From contig NC_079877.1 in NCBI RefSeq assembly GCF_029227915.1, positions 1,178,001-1,242,000 of the forward strand: a stretch of DNA of 64,000 nt, given 5' to 3'. The notes below the pieces were generated by a model that made no database searches, had not been told where the DNA came from, and saw only the letters and a program-made list of their open reading frames with translations. This DNA comes from Hydractinia symbiolongicarpus (Eukaryota; Cnidaria; Hydrozoa; Anthoathecata; Hydractiniidae). Shown here piece by piece: positions 13,101-25,440 of the stretch (positions are counted from its first letter, which is position 1; each line of letters begins with the position of its first letter). The position numbers and the translations under genes were made by a program.

Positions 13101-14858
13101 GGCCGTATAGTCAAAAGTATACAAAGAAAGTACCCAGGGAGTAAACTCATTTCCAGAACGATTTTTTAAAATATTTTTTCAGCACTAAAGCGCATGTGAC
13201 TTGTAGTTTTCCAAAATGTTTTCATTTTTGATGAGACGCTGAATAAAAGAAGTTTAATCGGCGGCAAACGAAAACCCGCGATTTCCCGTAAATCCCTGAC
13301 TCGGCCCGTATAGTCAGAAGTATACAAAGAAAGTACCCAGGGAGTAAACTCATTTCCCGAACAATTTTTAAATTAGGTTTTCACCACATAAACGCACGAG
13401 ACTTGTAGTTTTCAAAAGTGTTTTCATTTTTGATGAGACGCTGAATAAAAGAAGTTTAATCGCCGGCAAACGAAAACCCGCGATTTCCCCAAAATCCTGG
13501 CCACAACCCGTATAGTCAAAAGTATACAAAGAAAGTACCCAGGGAGTAAACTCATTTCCGAACGATTTTTTAAATTATTTTTTCACCACTAAAACGCAGA
13601 AGACATGTAGTTTTCAAAAATGTTTTCAGTTTTGATGAGACGCTGAATAAAAGAAGTTTAATCGGCGGCAAACGAAAACCTGCGATTTCCCGTAAATCCC
13701 TGACTCGGCCCGTATAGTCAGAAGTATACAAAGAAAGTACCCAGGGAGTAAACTCATTTCCCGAACGATTTTTTAAATTATTTGTTCACCACTAAAACCC
13801 ATGAGACTTGTAGTGTTCAAAAATATTTTCATTTTTGATGAGACGCTTAATAAAAGGAGTTTAATCGCCGGCAAACGAAAACCCGCGATTTCCCGTAAGT
13901 CCCGGGCTTGGCCAGTATAGTCGAATGTATATAAAGAGAGTACCCAGGGAGTAAATTCATTTCCTAAACGATTTTTTAAATTAATTGTTTACCACTAAAA
14001 CGTAGAAGACATGTAGTTTTCAAAAATGTTTTCATTTTTGATGAGACGCTGAATAAAAGAAGTTTGATCGCCGGCAAACGAAAACCCGCGATTTCCCCTA
14101 AATCCGGACACGACCCGTATGGTCAAACGTATACAAAGAAAGTACCCAGGGAGTAAACTCATTTCCCGAACGATTTTTTAAATTATTTTTTCACCAGTAA
14201 AACGCATGAGACTTGTAGTTTTTAAAAATGTTTTCATTTTTGATGAGACGCTGAATAAAAGAAGTTTAATCGCCGGCGAACGAAAACCCGCTATCTCCCC
14301 TAAATCCCGGACAAGACCCGTATGGTCAAAAGAATACAAGGAAAGTACCCAGGGAGTAAACTCATTTCCCGAATGATTTTTTAAATTAGTTTTTCACCAC
14401 TAAAACGCATGAGACTTGTAGTTTTCAAAAATGTTTTCATTTTTGATGAGACGCTGAATAAAAGAAGTTTAATCGCCGGCAAACGAAAACCCGCGATTTC
14501 CCCAAAATCCTGACCACGACCCGTATAGTCAAAAGTATACAAAGAAAGTACCCAGGTAGTAAACTCATTTCCCGAACGATTTTTTAAATTATTTTTTCAC
14601 CACTAAAACGCATGAGACTTGTAGTTTTCAAAAGTGTTTTCATTTTTGATGAGACGCTGAATAAAAGAAGTTTAATCGCCGGCAAACGAAAACCCGCGAT
14701 TTCCCCAAAATCCTGGCCACAACCCGTATAGTCAAAAGTATACAAAGAAAGTACCCAGGGAGTAAACTCATTTCCGAACGATTTTTTAAATTATTTTTTC
14801 ACCATTAAAACCCATGAGACTTGTAGTGTTCAAAAATATTTTCATTTTTGATGAGACG
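13038..14858. repeat. 2025-bp tandem duplication, copy 2, one monomer shorter
   Basis: The offset to copy 1 is 2025 bp at the start and drops to 1822 bp after about 13590. One 203-bp monomer present in copy 1 (about 11560-11762, CCCATGAGACTTGTAGTG with GCTTGCC) is absent here. The simplest reading is loss by unequal exchange after duplication. Confidence 0.8.
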
Positions 14859-17440
14859 CTTAATAAAAGGAGTTTAATCGCCGGCAAACGAAAACCCGCG
14901 ATTTCCCGTAAGTCCCGGGCTTGGCCAGTATAGTCGAATGTATATAAAGAGAGTACCCAGGGAGTAAACTCATTTTCTGAACGATTTTTTAAATTAATTG
15001 TTTACCACTAAAACGTAGAAGACATGTAGTTTTCAAAAATGTTTTCAGTTTAGATGACACGCTGAATAAAAGAAGTTTAATCGGCGGCAAACGAAAACCT
15101 GCGATTTCCCGTAAATCCCTGGCTCGGCCTGTATAGTCAGAAGTATTCAAAGAAAGTACCCAGGGAGTAAACTCATTTCCCGTACGATTTTTTAAATTAT
15201 TTTTTCACCAGTAAAACGCATGAGACATAAAGTTTTCAAAAATGTTTTCATTTTTGATGAGACGCTGAATAAAAGAAGTTTAATCGCCGGCAAACGAAAA
15301 CCCGCGATTTCCCCTAAATCCGGACACGACCCGTATGGTCAAACGTATACAAAGAAAGTACCCAGGGAGTAAACTCATTTCCGGAACGATTTTTTAAGTT
15401 ATTTTTTCACCAGTAAAACGCATGAGACTTGTAGTTTTTAAAAATGTTTTCATTTTTGATGAGACGCTGAATAAAAGAAGTTTAATCGCCGGCAAACGAA
15501 AACTTGCGATTTCCCGTAAATCCCGGACTCGGCCAGTATAGTCAAAAGTATACAAAGAAGGTACCCAGGGAGTAAACTCATTTCCAGAACGATTTTTTAA
15601 AATATTTTTTCAGCACTAAAGCGCATGTGACTTGTAGTTTTCCAAAATGTTTTCATTTTTGATGAGACGCTGAATAAAAGAAGTTTAATCGCCGGCGAAC
15701 GAAAACCCGCTATCTCCCCTAAATCCCGGACAAGACCCGTATGGTCAAAAGTATACAAGGAAAGTACCCAGGGAGTAAACTCATTTCCCGAACGATTTTT
15801 TAAATTATTTTTTCACCACTAAAACCCATGAGGCTTGTAGTGTTCAAAAATATTTTCATTTTTGATGAGACGCTTAATAAAAGGAGTTTAATCGCCGGCA
15901 AACGAAAACCCGAGATTTCCCGTAAGTCCCGGGCTTGGCCAGTATAGTCGAATGTATATAAAGAGAGTACCCAGGGAGTAAACTCATTTCCTGAACGATT
16001 TTTAAATTAATTGTTTACCACTAAAACGTAGAAGACATGTAGTTTTCAAAAATGTTTTCAGTTTAGATGACACGCTGAATAAAAGAAGTTTAATCGGCGG
16101 CAAACGAAAACCTGCGATTTCCCGTAAATCCCTGGCTCGGCCCGTATAGTCAGAAGTATTCAAAGAAAGTACCCAGGGAGTAAACTCATTTCCCGTACGA
16201 TTTTTTAAATTATTTTTTTACCAGTAAAACGCATGAGACATGTAGTTTTCAAAAATGTTTTCATTTTTGATGAGACGCTGAATAAAAGAAGTTTAATCGC
16301 CGGCAAACGAAAACCCGCGATTTCCCCTAAATCCGGACACGACCCGTATGGTCAAACGTATACAAAGAAAGTACCCAGGGAGTAAACTCATTTCCGGAAC
16401 GATTTTTTAAAATATTTTTTCAGCACTAAAGCGCATGTGACTTGTAGTTTTCCAAAATGTTTTCATTTTTGATGAGACGCTGAATAAAAGAAGTTTAATC
16501 GCCGGCGAACGAAAACCCGCTATCTCCCCTAAATCCCGGACAAGACCCGTATGGTCAAAAGTATACAAGGAAAGTACCCAGGGAGTAAACTCATTTCCCG
16601 AACGATTTTTTAAATTATTTTTTCACCACTAAAATCCATGAGGCTTGTAGTGTTCAAAAATATATTCATTTTTGATGAGACGCTTAATAAAAGGAGTTTA
16701 ATCGCCGGCAAACGAAAACCCGCGATTTCCCGTAAGTCCCGGGCTTGGCCAGTATAGTCGAATGTATATAAAGAGAGTACCCAGGGAGTAAACTCATCTC
16801 CTGAACGATTTTTTAAATTAATTGTTTACCACTAAAACGTAGAAGACATGTAGTTTTCAAAAATGTTTTCAGTTTAGATGACACGCTGAATAAAAGAAGT
16901 TTAATCGGCGGCAAACGAAAACCTGCGATTTCCGGTAAATCCCTGACTCGGCCCGTGTAGTCAGAAGTATTCAAAGAAAGTACCCAGGGAGTAAACTCAT
17001 TTCCCGAACGATTTTTTAAATTATTTTTTCACCAGTAAAACGCATGAGACATGTAGTTTTCAAAAATGTTTTCATTTTTTATGAGACGCTGAATAAAAGA
17101 AGTTTAATCGCCGGCAAACGAAAACCCGCGATTTCCCCTAAATCCGGACACGACCCGTATGGTCAAACGTATACAAAGAAAGTACCCAGGGAGTAAACTC
17201 ATTTCCCGAACGATTTTTTAAATTATTTTTTCACCAGTAAAACGCATGAGACTTGTTGTTTTCAAAAATGTTTTCATTTTTGATGAGACGCTGAATAAAA
17301 GAAGTTTAATCGCCGGCAAACGAAAACCCGCGATTTCCCGTAAATCCCGGACTCGGCCAGTATAGTCAAAAGTATACAAAGAAGGTACCCAGGGAGTAAA
17401 CTCATTTCCAGAACGATTTTTTAAAATATTTTTTCAGCAC
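14859..17440. repeat. Further P/Q/R/S/U monomers with 811-bp spacing
   Basis: P, Q, R and S or U classes follow one another. The rare CATGAGGCTTGTAG variant recurs at about 15828 and 16638, one tetramer apart. A CCTGGCTCGG variant is also shared between successive Q monomers (about 15118 and 16132). No gene is present. Confidence 0.75.
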
Positions 17441-20400
17441 TAAAGCGCATGTGACTTGTAGTTTGCCAAAGTGTTTTCATTTTTGATGAGACGCTGAATA
17501 AAAGAAGTTTAATAGCCGGCGAACGAAAACCTGTTATCTCCCCTAAATCCCGGACAAGACCCGTATGGTCAAAAGTATACAAGGAAAGTACCCAGGGAGT
17601 AAACTCATTTCCCGAACGATTTTTTAAATTAGTTTTTCACCACTAAAACGCATGAGACTTGTAGTTTTCAAAAATGTTTTCATTTTTGATGAGACGCTGA
17701 ATAAAAGAAGTTTAATCGCCGGCAAACGAAAACCCGCGATTTCCCCAAAATCCTGACCACGACCCGTATAGTCAAAAGTATACAAAGAAAGTACCCAGGG
17801 AGTAAACTCATTTCCCGAACGATTTTTTAAATTATTTCTTCACCACTAAAACGCATGAGACTTGTAGTTTTCAAAAGTGTTTTCATTTTTGATGAGACGC
17901 TGAATAAAAGAAGTTTAATCGCCGGCAAACGAAAACCCGCGATTTCCCCAAAATCCTGGCCACAACCCGTATAGTCAAAAGTATACAAAGAAAGTACCCA
18001 GGGAGTAAACTCATTTCCGAACGATTTTTTAAATTATTTTTTCACCACTAAAACCCATGAGACTTGTAGTGTTCAAAAATGTTTTCATTTTTGATGAGAC
18101 GCTGAATAAAAGGAGTTTAATCGCCGGTAAACGAAAACCCGCGATTTCCCGTAAATCCCGGGCTTGCCAAGTATAGTCGAATGTATATAAAGAAAGTACC
18201 CAGGGAGTAAACTCATTTCCCGAACGATTTTTTAAATTAATTTTTCACCACTAAAACGCAGAAGACATGTAGTTGTCAAAAATGTTTTCAGTTTTGATGA
18301 GACGCTGAATAAAAGAAGTTTAATCGGCGGCAAACGAAAACCTGCGATTTCCCGTAAATCCCTGACTCGGCCCGTATAGTCAGAAGTATACAAAGAAAGT
18401 ACCCAGGGAGTAAACTCATTTCCCGAACGATTTTTTAAATTAATTGTTTACCACTAAAACGTAGAAGACATGTAGTTTTCAAAAATGTTTTCAGTTTAGA
18501 TGACACGCTGAATAAAAGAAGTTTAATCGCCGGCAAACGAAAACCCGCGATTTCCCCTAAATCCGGACACGACCCGTATGGTCAAACGTATACAAAGAAA
18601 GTACCCAGGGAGTAAACTCATTTCCCGAACGATTTTTTAAATTATTTTTTCACCAGTAAAACGCATGAGACTTGTAGTTTTTAAAAATGTTTTCATTTTT
18701 GATGAGACGCTGAATAAAAGAAGTTTAATCGCCGGCAAACGAAAACTTGCGATTTCCCGTAAATCCCGGACTCGGCCAGTATAGTCAAAAGTATACAAAG
18801 AAGGTACCCAGGGAGTAAACTCATTTCCAGAACGATTTTTTTAAATATTTTTTCAGCACTAAAGCGCATGTGACTTGTAGTTTTCCAAAATGTTTTCATT
18901 TTTGATGAGACGCTGAATAAAAGAAGTTTAATCGCCGGCGAACGAAAACCCGCTATCTCCCCTAAATCCCGGACAAGACCCGTATGGTCAAAAGTATACA
19001 AGGAAAGTACCCAGGGAGTAAACTCATTTCCCGAACGATTTTTTAAATTAGTTTTTTACCACTAAAACGCATGAGACTTGTAGTTTTCAAAAATGTTTTC
19101 ATTTTTGATGAGACGCTGAATAAAAGAAGTTTAATCGCCAGCAAACGAAAACCCGCGATTTCCCCAAAATCCTGACCACGACCCGTATAGTCAAAAGTAT
19201 ACAAAGAAAGTACCCAGGGAGTAAACTCATTTCCCGAACGATTTTTTAAATTATTTTTTCACCACTAAAACGCATGAGACTTGTAGTGTTCAAAAATGTT
19301 TTCATTTTTGATGAGACGCTGAATAAAAGGAGTTTAATCGCCGGTAAACGAAAACCCGCGATTTCCCGTAAATCCCGGGCTTGCCAAGTATAGTCGAATG
19401 TATATAAAGAAAGTACCCAGGGAGTAAACTCATTTCCCGAACGATTTTTTAAATTAATTTTTCACCACTAAAACCCATGAGACTTGTAGTGTTCAAAAAT
19501 GTCTTCATTTTTGATGAGACGCTGAATAAAAGGAGTTTAATCGCCGGTAAACGAAAACCCGCGATTTCCCGTAAATCCCGGGCTTGCCAAGTATAGTGGA
19601 ATGTATATAAAGAAAGTACCCAGGGAGTAAACTCATTTCCCGAACGATTTTTTAAAATATTTTTTCAGCACTAAAGCGCATGTGACTTGTAGTTTGCCAA
19701 AGTGTTTTCATTTTTGATGAGACGCTGAATAAAAGAAGTTTAATAGCCGGCGAACGAAAACCTGTTATCTCCCCTAAATCCCGGACAAGACCCGTATGGT
19801 CAAAAGTATACAAGGAAAGTACCCAGGGAGTAAACTCATTTCCCGAACGATTTTTTAAATTAGTTTTTCACCACTAAAACGCATGAGACTTGTAGTTTTC
19901 AAAAATGTTTTCATTTTTGATGAGACGCTGAATAAAAGAAGTTTAATCGCCGGCAAACGAAAACCCGCGATTTCCCCAAAATCCTGACCACGACCCGTAT
20001 AGTCAAAAGTATACAAAGAAAGTACCCAGGGAGTAAACTCATTTCCCGAACGATTTTTTAAATTATTTTTTCACCACTAAAACGCATGAGACTTGTAGTT
20101 TTCAAAAGTGTTTTCATTTTTGATGAGACGCTGAATAAAAGAAGTTTAATCGCCGGCAAACGAAAACCCGCGATTTCCCCAAAATCCTGGCCACAACCCG
20201 TATAGTCAAAAGTATACAAAGAAAGTACCCAGGGAGTAAACTCATTTCCGAACGATTTTTTAAATTATTTTTTCACCACTAAAACCCATGAGACTTGTAG
20301 TGTTCAAAAATGTTTTCATTTTTGATGAGACGCTGAATAAAAGGAGTTTAATCGCCGGTAAACGAAAACCCGCGATTTCCCGTAAATCCCGGGCTTGCCA

Positions 20401-21890
20401 AGTATAGTCGAATGTATATAAAGAAAGTACCCAGGGAGTAAACTCATTTCCCGAACGATTTTTTAAATTAATTGTTCACCACTAAAACGCAAAAGACATG
20501 TAGTTGTCAAAAATGTTTTCAGTTTTGATGAGACGCTGAATAAAAGAAGTTTAATCGGCGGCAAACGAAAACCTGCGATTTCCCGTAAATCCCTGACTCG
20601 GCCCGTATAGTCAGAAGTATACAAAGAAAGTACCCAGGGAGTAAACTCATTTCCCGAACGATTTTTTAAATTATTTTTTCACCACTAAAACCCATGAGAC
20701 TTGTAGTGTTCAAAAATATTTTCATTTTTGATGAGACGCTTAATAAAAGGAGTTTAATCGCCGGCAAACGAAAACCCGCGATTTCCCGTAAGTCCCGGGC
20801 TTGGCCAGTATAGTCGAATGTATATAAAGAGAGTACCCAGGGAGTAAACTCATTTCCTGAACGATTTTTTAAATTAATTGTTTACCACTAAAACGTAGAA
20901 GACATGTAGTTTTCAAAAATGTTTTCAGTTTAGATGACACGCTGAATAAAAGAAGTTTAATCGCCGGCAAACGAAAACCCGCGATTTCCCCTAAATCCGG
21001 ACACGACCCGTATGGTCAAACGTATACAAAGAAAGTACCCAGGGAGTAAACTCATTTCCCGAACGATTTTTTAAATTATTTTTTCACCAGTAAAACGCAT
21101 GAGACTTGTAGTTTTTAAAAATGTTTTCATTTTTGATGAGACGCTGAATAAAAGAAGTTTAATCGCCGGCAAACGAAAACTTGCGATTTCCTGTAAATCC
21201 CGGACTCGGCCAGTATAGTCAAAAGTATACAAAGAAGGTACCCAGGGAGTAAACTCATTTCCCGAACGATTTTTTAAATTATTTTTTCACCAGTAAAACG
21301 CATGAGACTTGTAGTTTTTAAAAATGTTTTCATTTTTGATGAGACGCTGAATAAAAGAAGTTTAATCGCCGGCAAACGAAAACCCGCGATTTCCCCAAAA
21401 TCCTGACCACGACCCGTATAGTCAAAAGTATACAAAGAAAGTACCCAGGGAGTAAACTCATTTCCCGAACGATTTTTTAAATTATTTTTTCACCACTAAA
21501 ACGCATGAGACTTGTAGTGTTCAAAAATGTTTTCATTTTTGATGAGACGCTGAATAAAAGGAGTTTAATCGCCGGTAAACGAAAACCCGCGATTTCCCGT
21601 AAATCCCGGGCTTGCCAAGTATAGTCGAATGTATATAAAGAAAGTACCCAGGGAGTAAACTCATTTCCCGAACGATTTTTTAAATTAATTTTTCACCACT
21701 AAAACCCATGAGACTTGTAGTGTTCAAAAATGTCTTCATTTTTGATGAGACGCTGAATAAAAGGAGTTTAATCGCCGGTAAACGAAAACCCGCGATTTCC
21801 CGTAAATCCCGGGCTTGCCAAGTATAGTGGAATGTATATAAAGAAAGTACCCAGGGAGTAAACTCATTTCCCGAACGATTTTTTAAATTA
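17440..21890. repeat. 2231-bp (11-monomer) tandem duplication
   Basis: Copy 1 is at about 17440-19660 and copy 2 at about 19671-21890. Four rare variants each recur at an offset of exactly 2231 bp: GTTTGCCAAAGTG (17461/19692), GTTGTCAAAAATG (18272/20503), GTCTTCATTTTTG (19501/21732) and ATAGTGGAATG (GTGG at 19596/21827). Confidence 0.88.
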
Positions 21891-24800
21891 TTTTTTCACC
21901 ACTAAAACCCATGAGACTTGTAGTGTTCAAAAATAATTTCATTTTTGATGAGACGCTTAGTAAAAGGAGTTTAATCGCCGGCAAACGAAAACCCGCGATT
22001 TCCCGTAAGTCCCGGGCTTGGCCAGTATAGTCGAATGTATATAAAGAGAGTACCCAGGGAGTAAACTCATTTCCTGAACGATTTTTTAAATTAATTGTTT
22101 ACCACTAAAACGTAGAAGACATGTAGTTTTCAAAAAAGTTTTCAGTTTAGATGACACGCTGAATAAAGGAAGTTTAATCGGCGGCAAACGAAAACCTGCG
22201 ATTTCCCGTAAATCCCTGACTCGGCCCGTATAGTCAGAAGTATTCAAAGAAAGTACCCAGGGAGTAAACTCATTTCCCGAACGATTTTTTAAATTATTTT
22301 TTCACCAGTAAAACGCATGAGACTTGTAGTTTTTAAAAATGTTTTCATTTTTGATGAGACGCTGAATAAAAGAAGTTTAATCGCCGGCAAACGAAAACTT
22401 GCGATTTCCCGTAAATCCCGGACTCGGCCAGTATAGTCAAAAGTATACAAAGAAGGTACCCAGGGAGTAAACTCATTTCCAGAACGATTTTTTAAAATAT
22501 TTTTTCAGCACTAAAGCACATGTGACTTGTAGTTTTCCAAAATGTTTTCATTTTTGATGAGACGCTGAATAAAAGAAGTTTAATCGCCGGCGAACGAAAA
22601 CCCGCTATCTCCCCTAAATCCCGGACAAGACCCGTATGGTCAAAAGTATACAAGGAATGTACCCAGGGAGTAAACTCATTTCCCGAACGATTTTTTAAAT
22701 TAGTTTTTCACCACTAAAACGCATGAGACTTGTAGTTTTTAAAAATCTTTTCATTTTTGATGAGACGCTGAATAAAAGAAGTTTAATTGCCGGCAAACTA
22801 AAACCCGCGATTTCCTCAAAATCCTGACCACGACCCGTATAGTCAAAAGTATACAAAGAAAGTACCCAGGGAGTAAACTCATTTCCCGAAGGATTTTTTA
22901 AATTATTTTTTCACCACTAAAACCCATGAGACTTGTAGTTCTTAAAAATGTTTTCATTTTTGATGAGACGCTGAATAAAAGAAGTTTAATCGTCGGCAAA
23001 CGAAAACCTGCGATTTCCCGTAAATCCCGGACTCGGCCCGTATAGTCAAAAGTATACAAAGAAAGTTCCCAGGGAGTAAACTCATTTCCCGAACGATTTT
23101 TTAAATTATTTTTTCAGCACTAAAACGCATGAGACTTGTAGTTTACAAAAATGTTTTTATTTTTGATGAGACGCTGAATAAAAGAAGTTTAATCGGCGGC
23201 AAACGAAAACCAGCGATTTCCTGTAAATACCTGACTCGACCCGTATAGTCAGAAGTATACAAAGAAAGTACCCAGGGAGTAAACTCATTTCACAAACGAT
23301 TTTTTAAATTATTTTTTCACCAGTAAAACGCATAAGACTTTTAGTTTTCAAAAATGTTTTCATTTTTGATGAGACGCTGAATAAAAGAAGTTTAATCGCC
23401 GGCAAACGAAAACCCGCGATTTCCCCTAAATCCCGGACACGACCCGTATGGTCAAAAGTATACAAAGAAAGTACCCAGGGAGTAAACTCATTTCCCGAAC
23501 GATGTTTTAAATTATTTTTTCACCACTAAAACGCATAAGACTTGTGGTTTTTAAAAATGTTTACATTTTTGATGAGACGCTGAATAAAACAAGTTTAATC
23601 GCCGGCAAACGAAAACCCGCGATTTCCCCTAAATCCGTACTCGACCCGTATAGTCAAAAGTATACAAAGAAAGTACCCAGGGAGTAAACTCATTTCCCGA
23701 ACGATTTTTTAATTTATTTTTTCACCAGTAAAACGCATGAGACATGTAGTTTTTAAAAATGTTTTCATTTTTGATGAGACGCTGAATAAAAGAAGTTTAA
23801 TCGCCGGCAAACGAAAACTTGCGATTTCCCGTAAATCCCGGACTCGGCCCGTATAGTCAAAAGTATACAAAGAAAGTACCCAGGGAGTAAACTCATTTCC
23901 AGAACGATTTTTTAAAATATTTTTTCAGCACTAAAGCGCATGTGACTTGTAGTTTTCCAAAATGTTTTCATTTTTGATGAGACGCTGAATAAAAGAAGTT
24001 TAATCGGCGGGAAACGAAAACCCGCGATTTCAAGTAAATCCCTGACTCGGCCCGTATAGTCAGAAGTATACAAAGAAAGTACCCAGGGAGTAAACTCATT
24101 TCCCGAACGATTTTTTAAATTATTTTTTCACCACTAACACGCATGAGACATGTAGTTTTCAATAATGTTTTCATTTTTGATGAGACGCTGAATAAAAGAA
24201 GTTTCATCGCTGGCAAACGAAAACCCGCGATTTCCCCTAAATCCCGCACACGACCCGTATGGTCGAAAGTATACAAAGAAAGTACCCAGGGAGTAAACTC
24301 TTTTCCCGAACGATTTTTTAAATTATTTTTTCACCAGTAAAACGCATGAGACTTGTAGTTTTTAAAAATGTTTTCATTTTTGATGAGACGCTGAATAAAA
24401 GAAGTTTAATCGCCGGAAAACGAAAACTTGCGATTTCTCGTAAATCCCGGACTCGGCCGTATAGTCAAAAGTATACAAAGAAAGTACCCAGGGAGTAAAC
24501 TCATTTCCAGAACGATTTTTTAAAATATTTTTTCAGCACTAAAGCGCATGTGACTTGTAGTTTTCCAAAATGTTTTCATTTTTGATGTGACGCTGAATAA
24601 AAGAAGTTTAATCGGCGGCAAACGAAAACCCGCGATTTCCCGTAAATCCCTGACTCGGCCCGTATAGTCAGAAGTATACAAAGAAAGTACCCAGGGAGTA
24701 AACTCATTTCCCGAACGATGTTTTATATTAGGTTTTCACCACATAAACGCACGAGACTTGTAGTTTTTAAAAATATTTTCATTTTTGATGAGACGCTGAA

Positions 24801-25440
24801 TAAAAGAAGTTTAATCGCCGGCAAACGAAAACCCGCGATTTCCCCTAAATCCCGGACACGACCCGTATGGTCAAAAGTATACAAAGAAAGTACCAAGGGA
24901 GTAAACTCATTTCCCGAACGATTTTTTAAATTAGGTTTTCACCACATAAACGCACGAGACTTGTAGTTTTTAAAAATGTTTACATTTTTGATGAGACGCT
25001 GAATGAAAGAAGTTTAATCGCCGGCGAACGAAAACCCGCTATTTCCCCTAAATCCCGGACACGACCCGTATGGTCAAAAGTATACAAGGAAAGTACCCAG
25101 GGAGTAAACTCATTTCCCGAACGATTTTTTAAATTAGTTTTTCACCACTAAAACGCATGAGACTTGTAGTTTTCAAAAGTGTTTTCATTTTTGATAAGAC
25201 GCTGAATAAAAGAAGTTTAATCGGCGGCAAACGAAAACCCGCGATTTCCCCAAAATCCTGGCCACAACCCGTATAGTCAAAAGTATACAAAGAAAGTACC
25301 CAGGGAGTAAACTCATTTCCGAACGATTTTTTAAATTATTTTTTCACCACTAAAACCCATGAGACTTGTAGTGTTCAAAAATGTTTTCATTTTTGATGAG
25401 ACGCTGAATAAAAGGAGTTTAATCGCCGGTAAACGAAAAC
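21891..25440. repeat. Satellite stretch of more individual monomers
   Basis: The monomers continue without an obvious recent multi-monomer duplication that I could trace. Those at about 22.7-23.9 kb carry many private substitutions (for example AAAATCTTTTC near 22742 and CATAAGACTTTTAG near 23333), which suggests less recent homogenisation. No gene or other element is seen. Confidence 0.7.
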
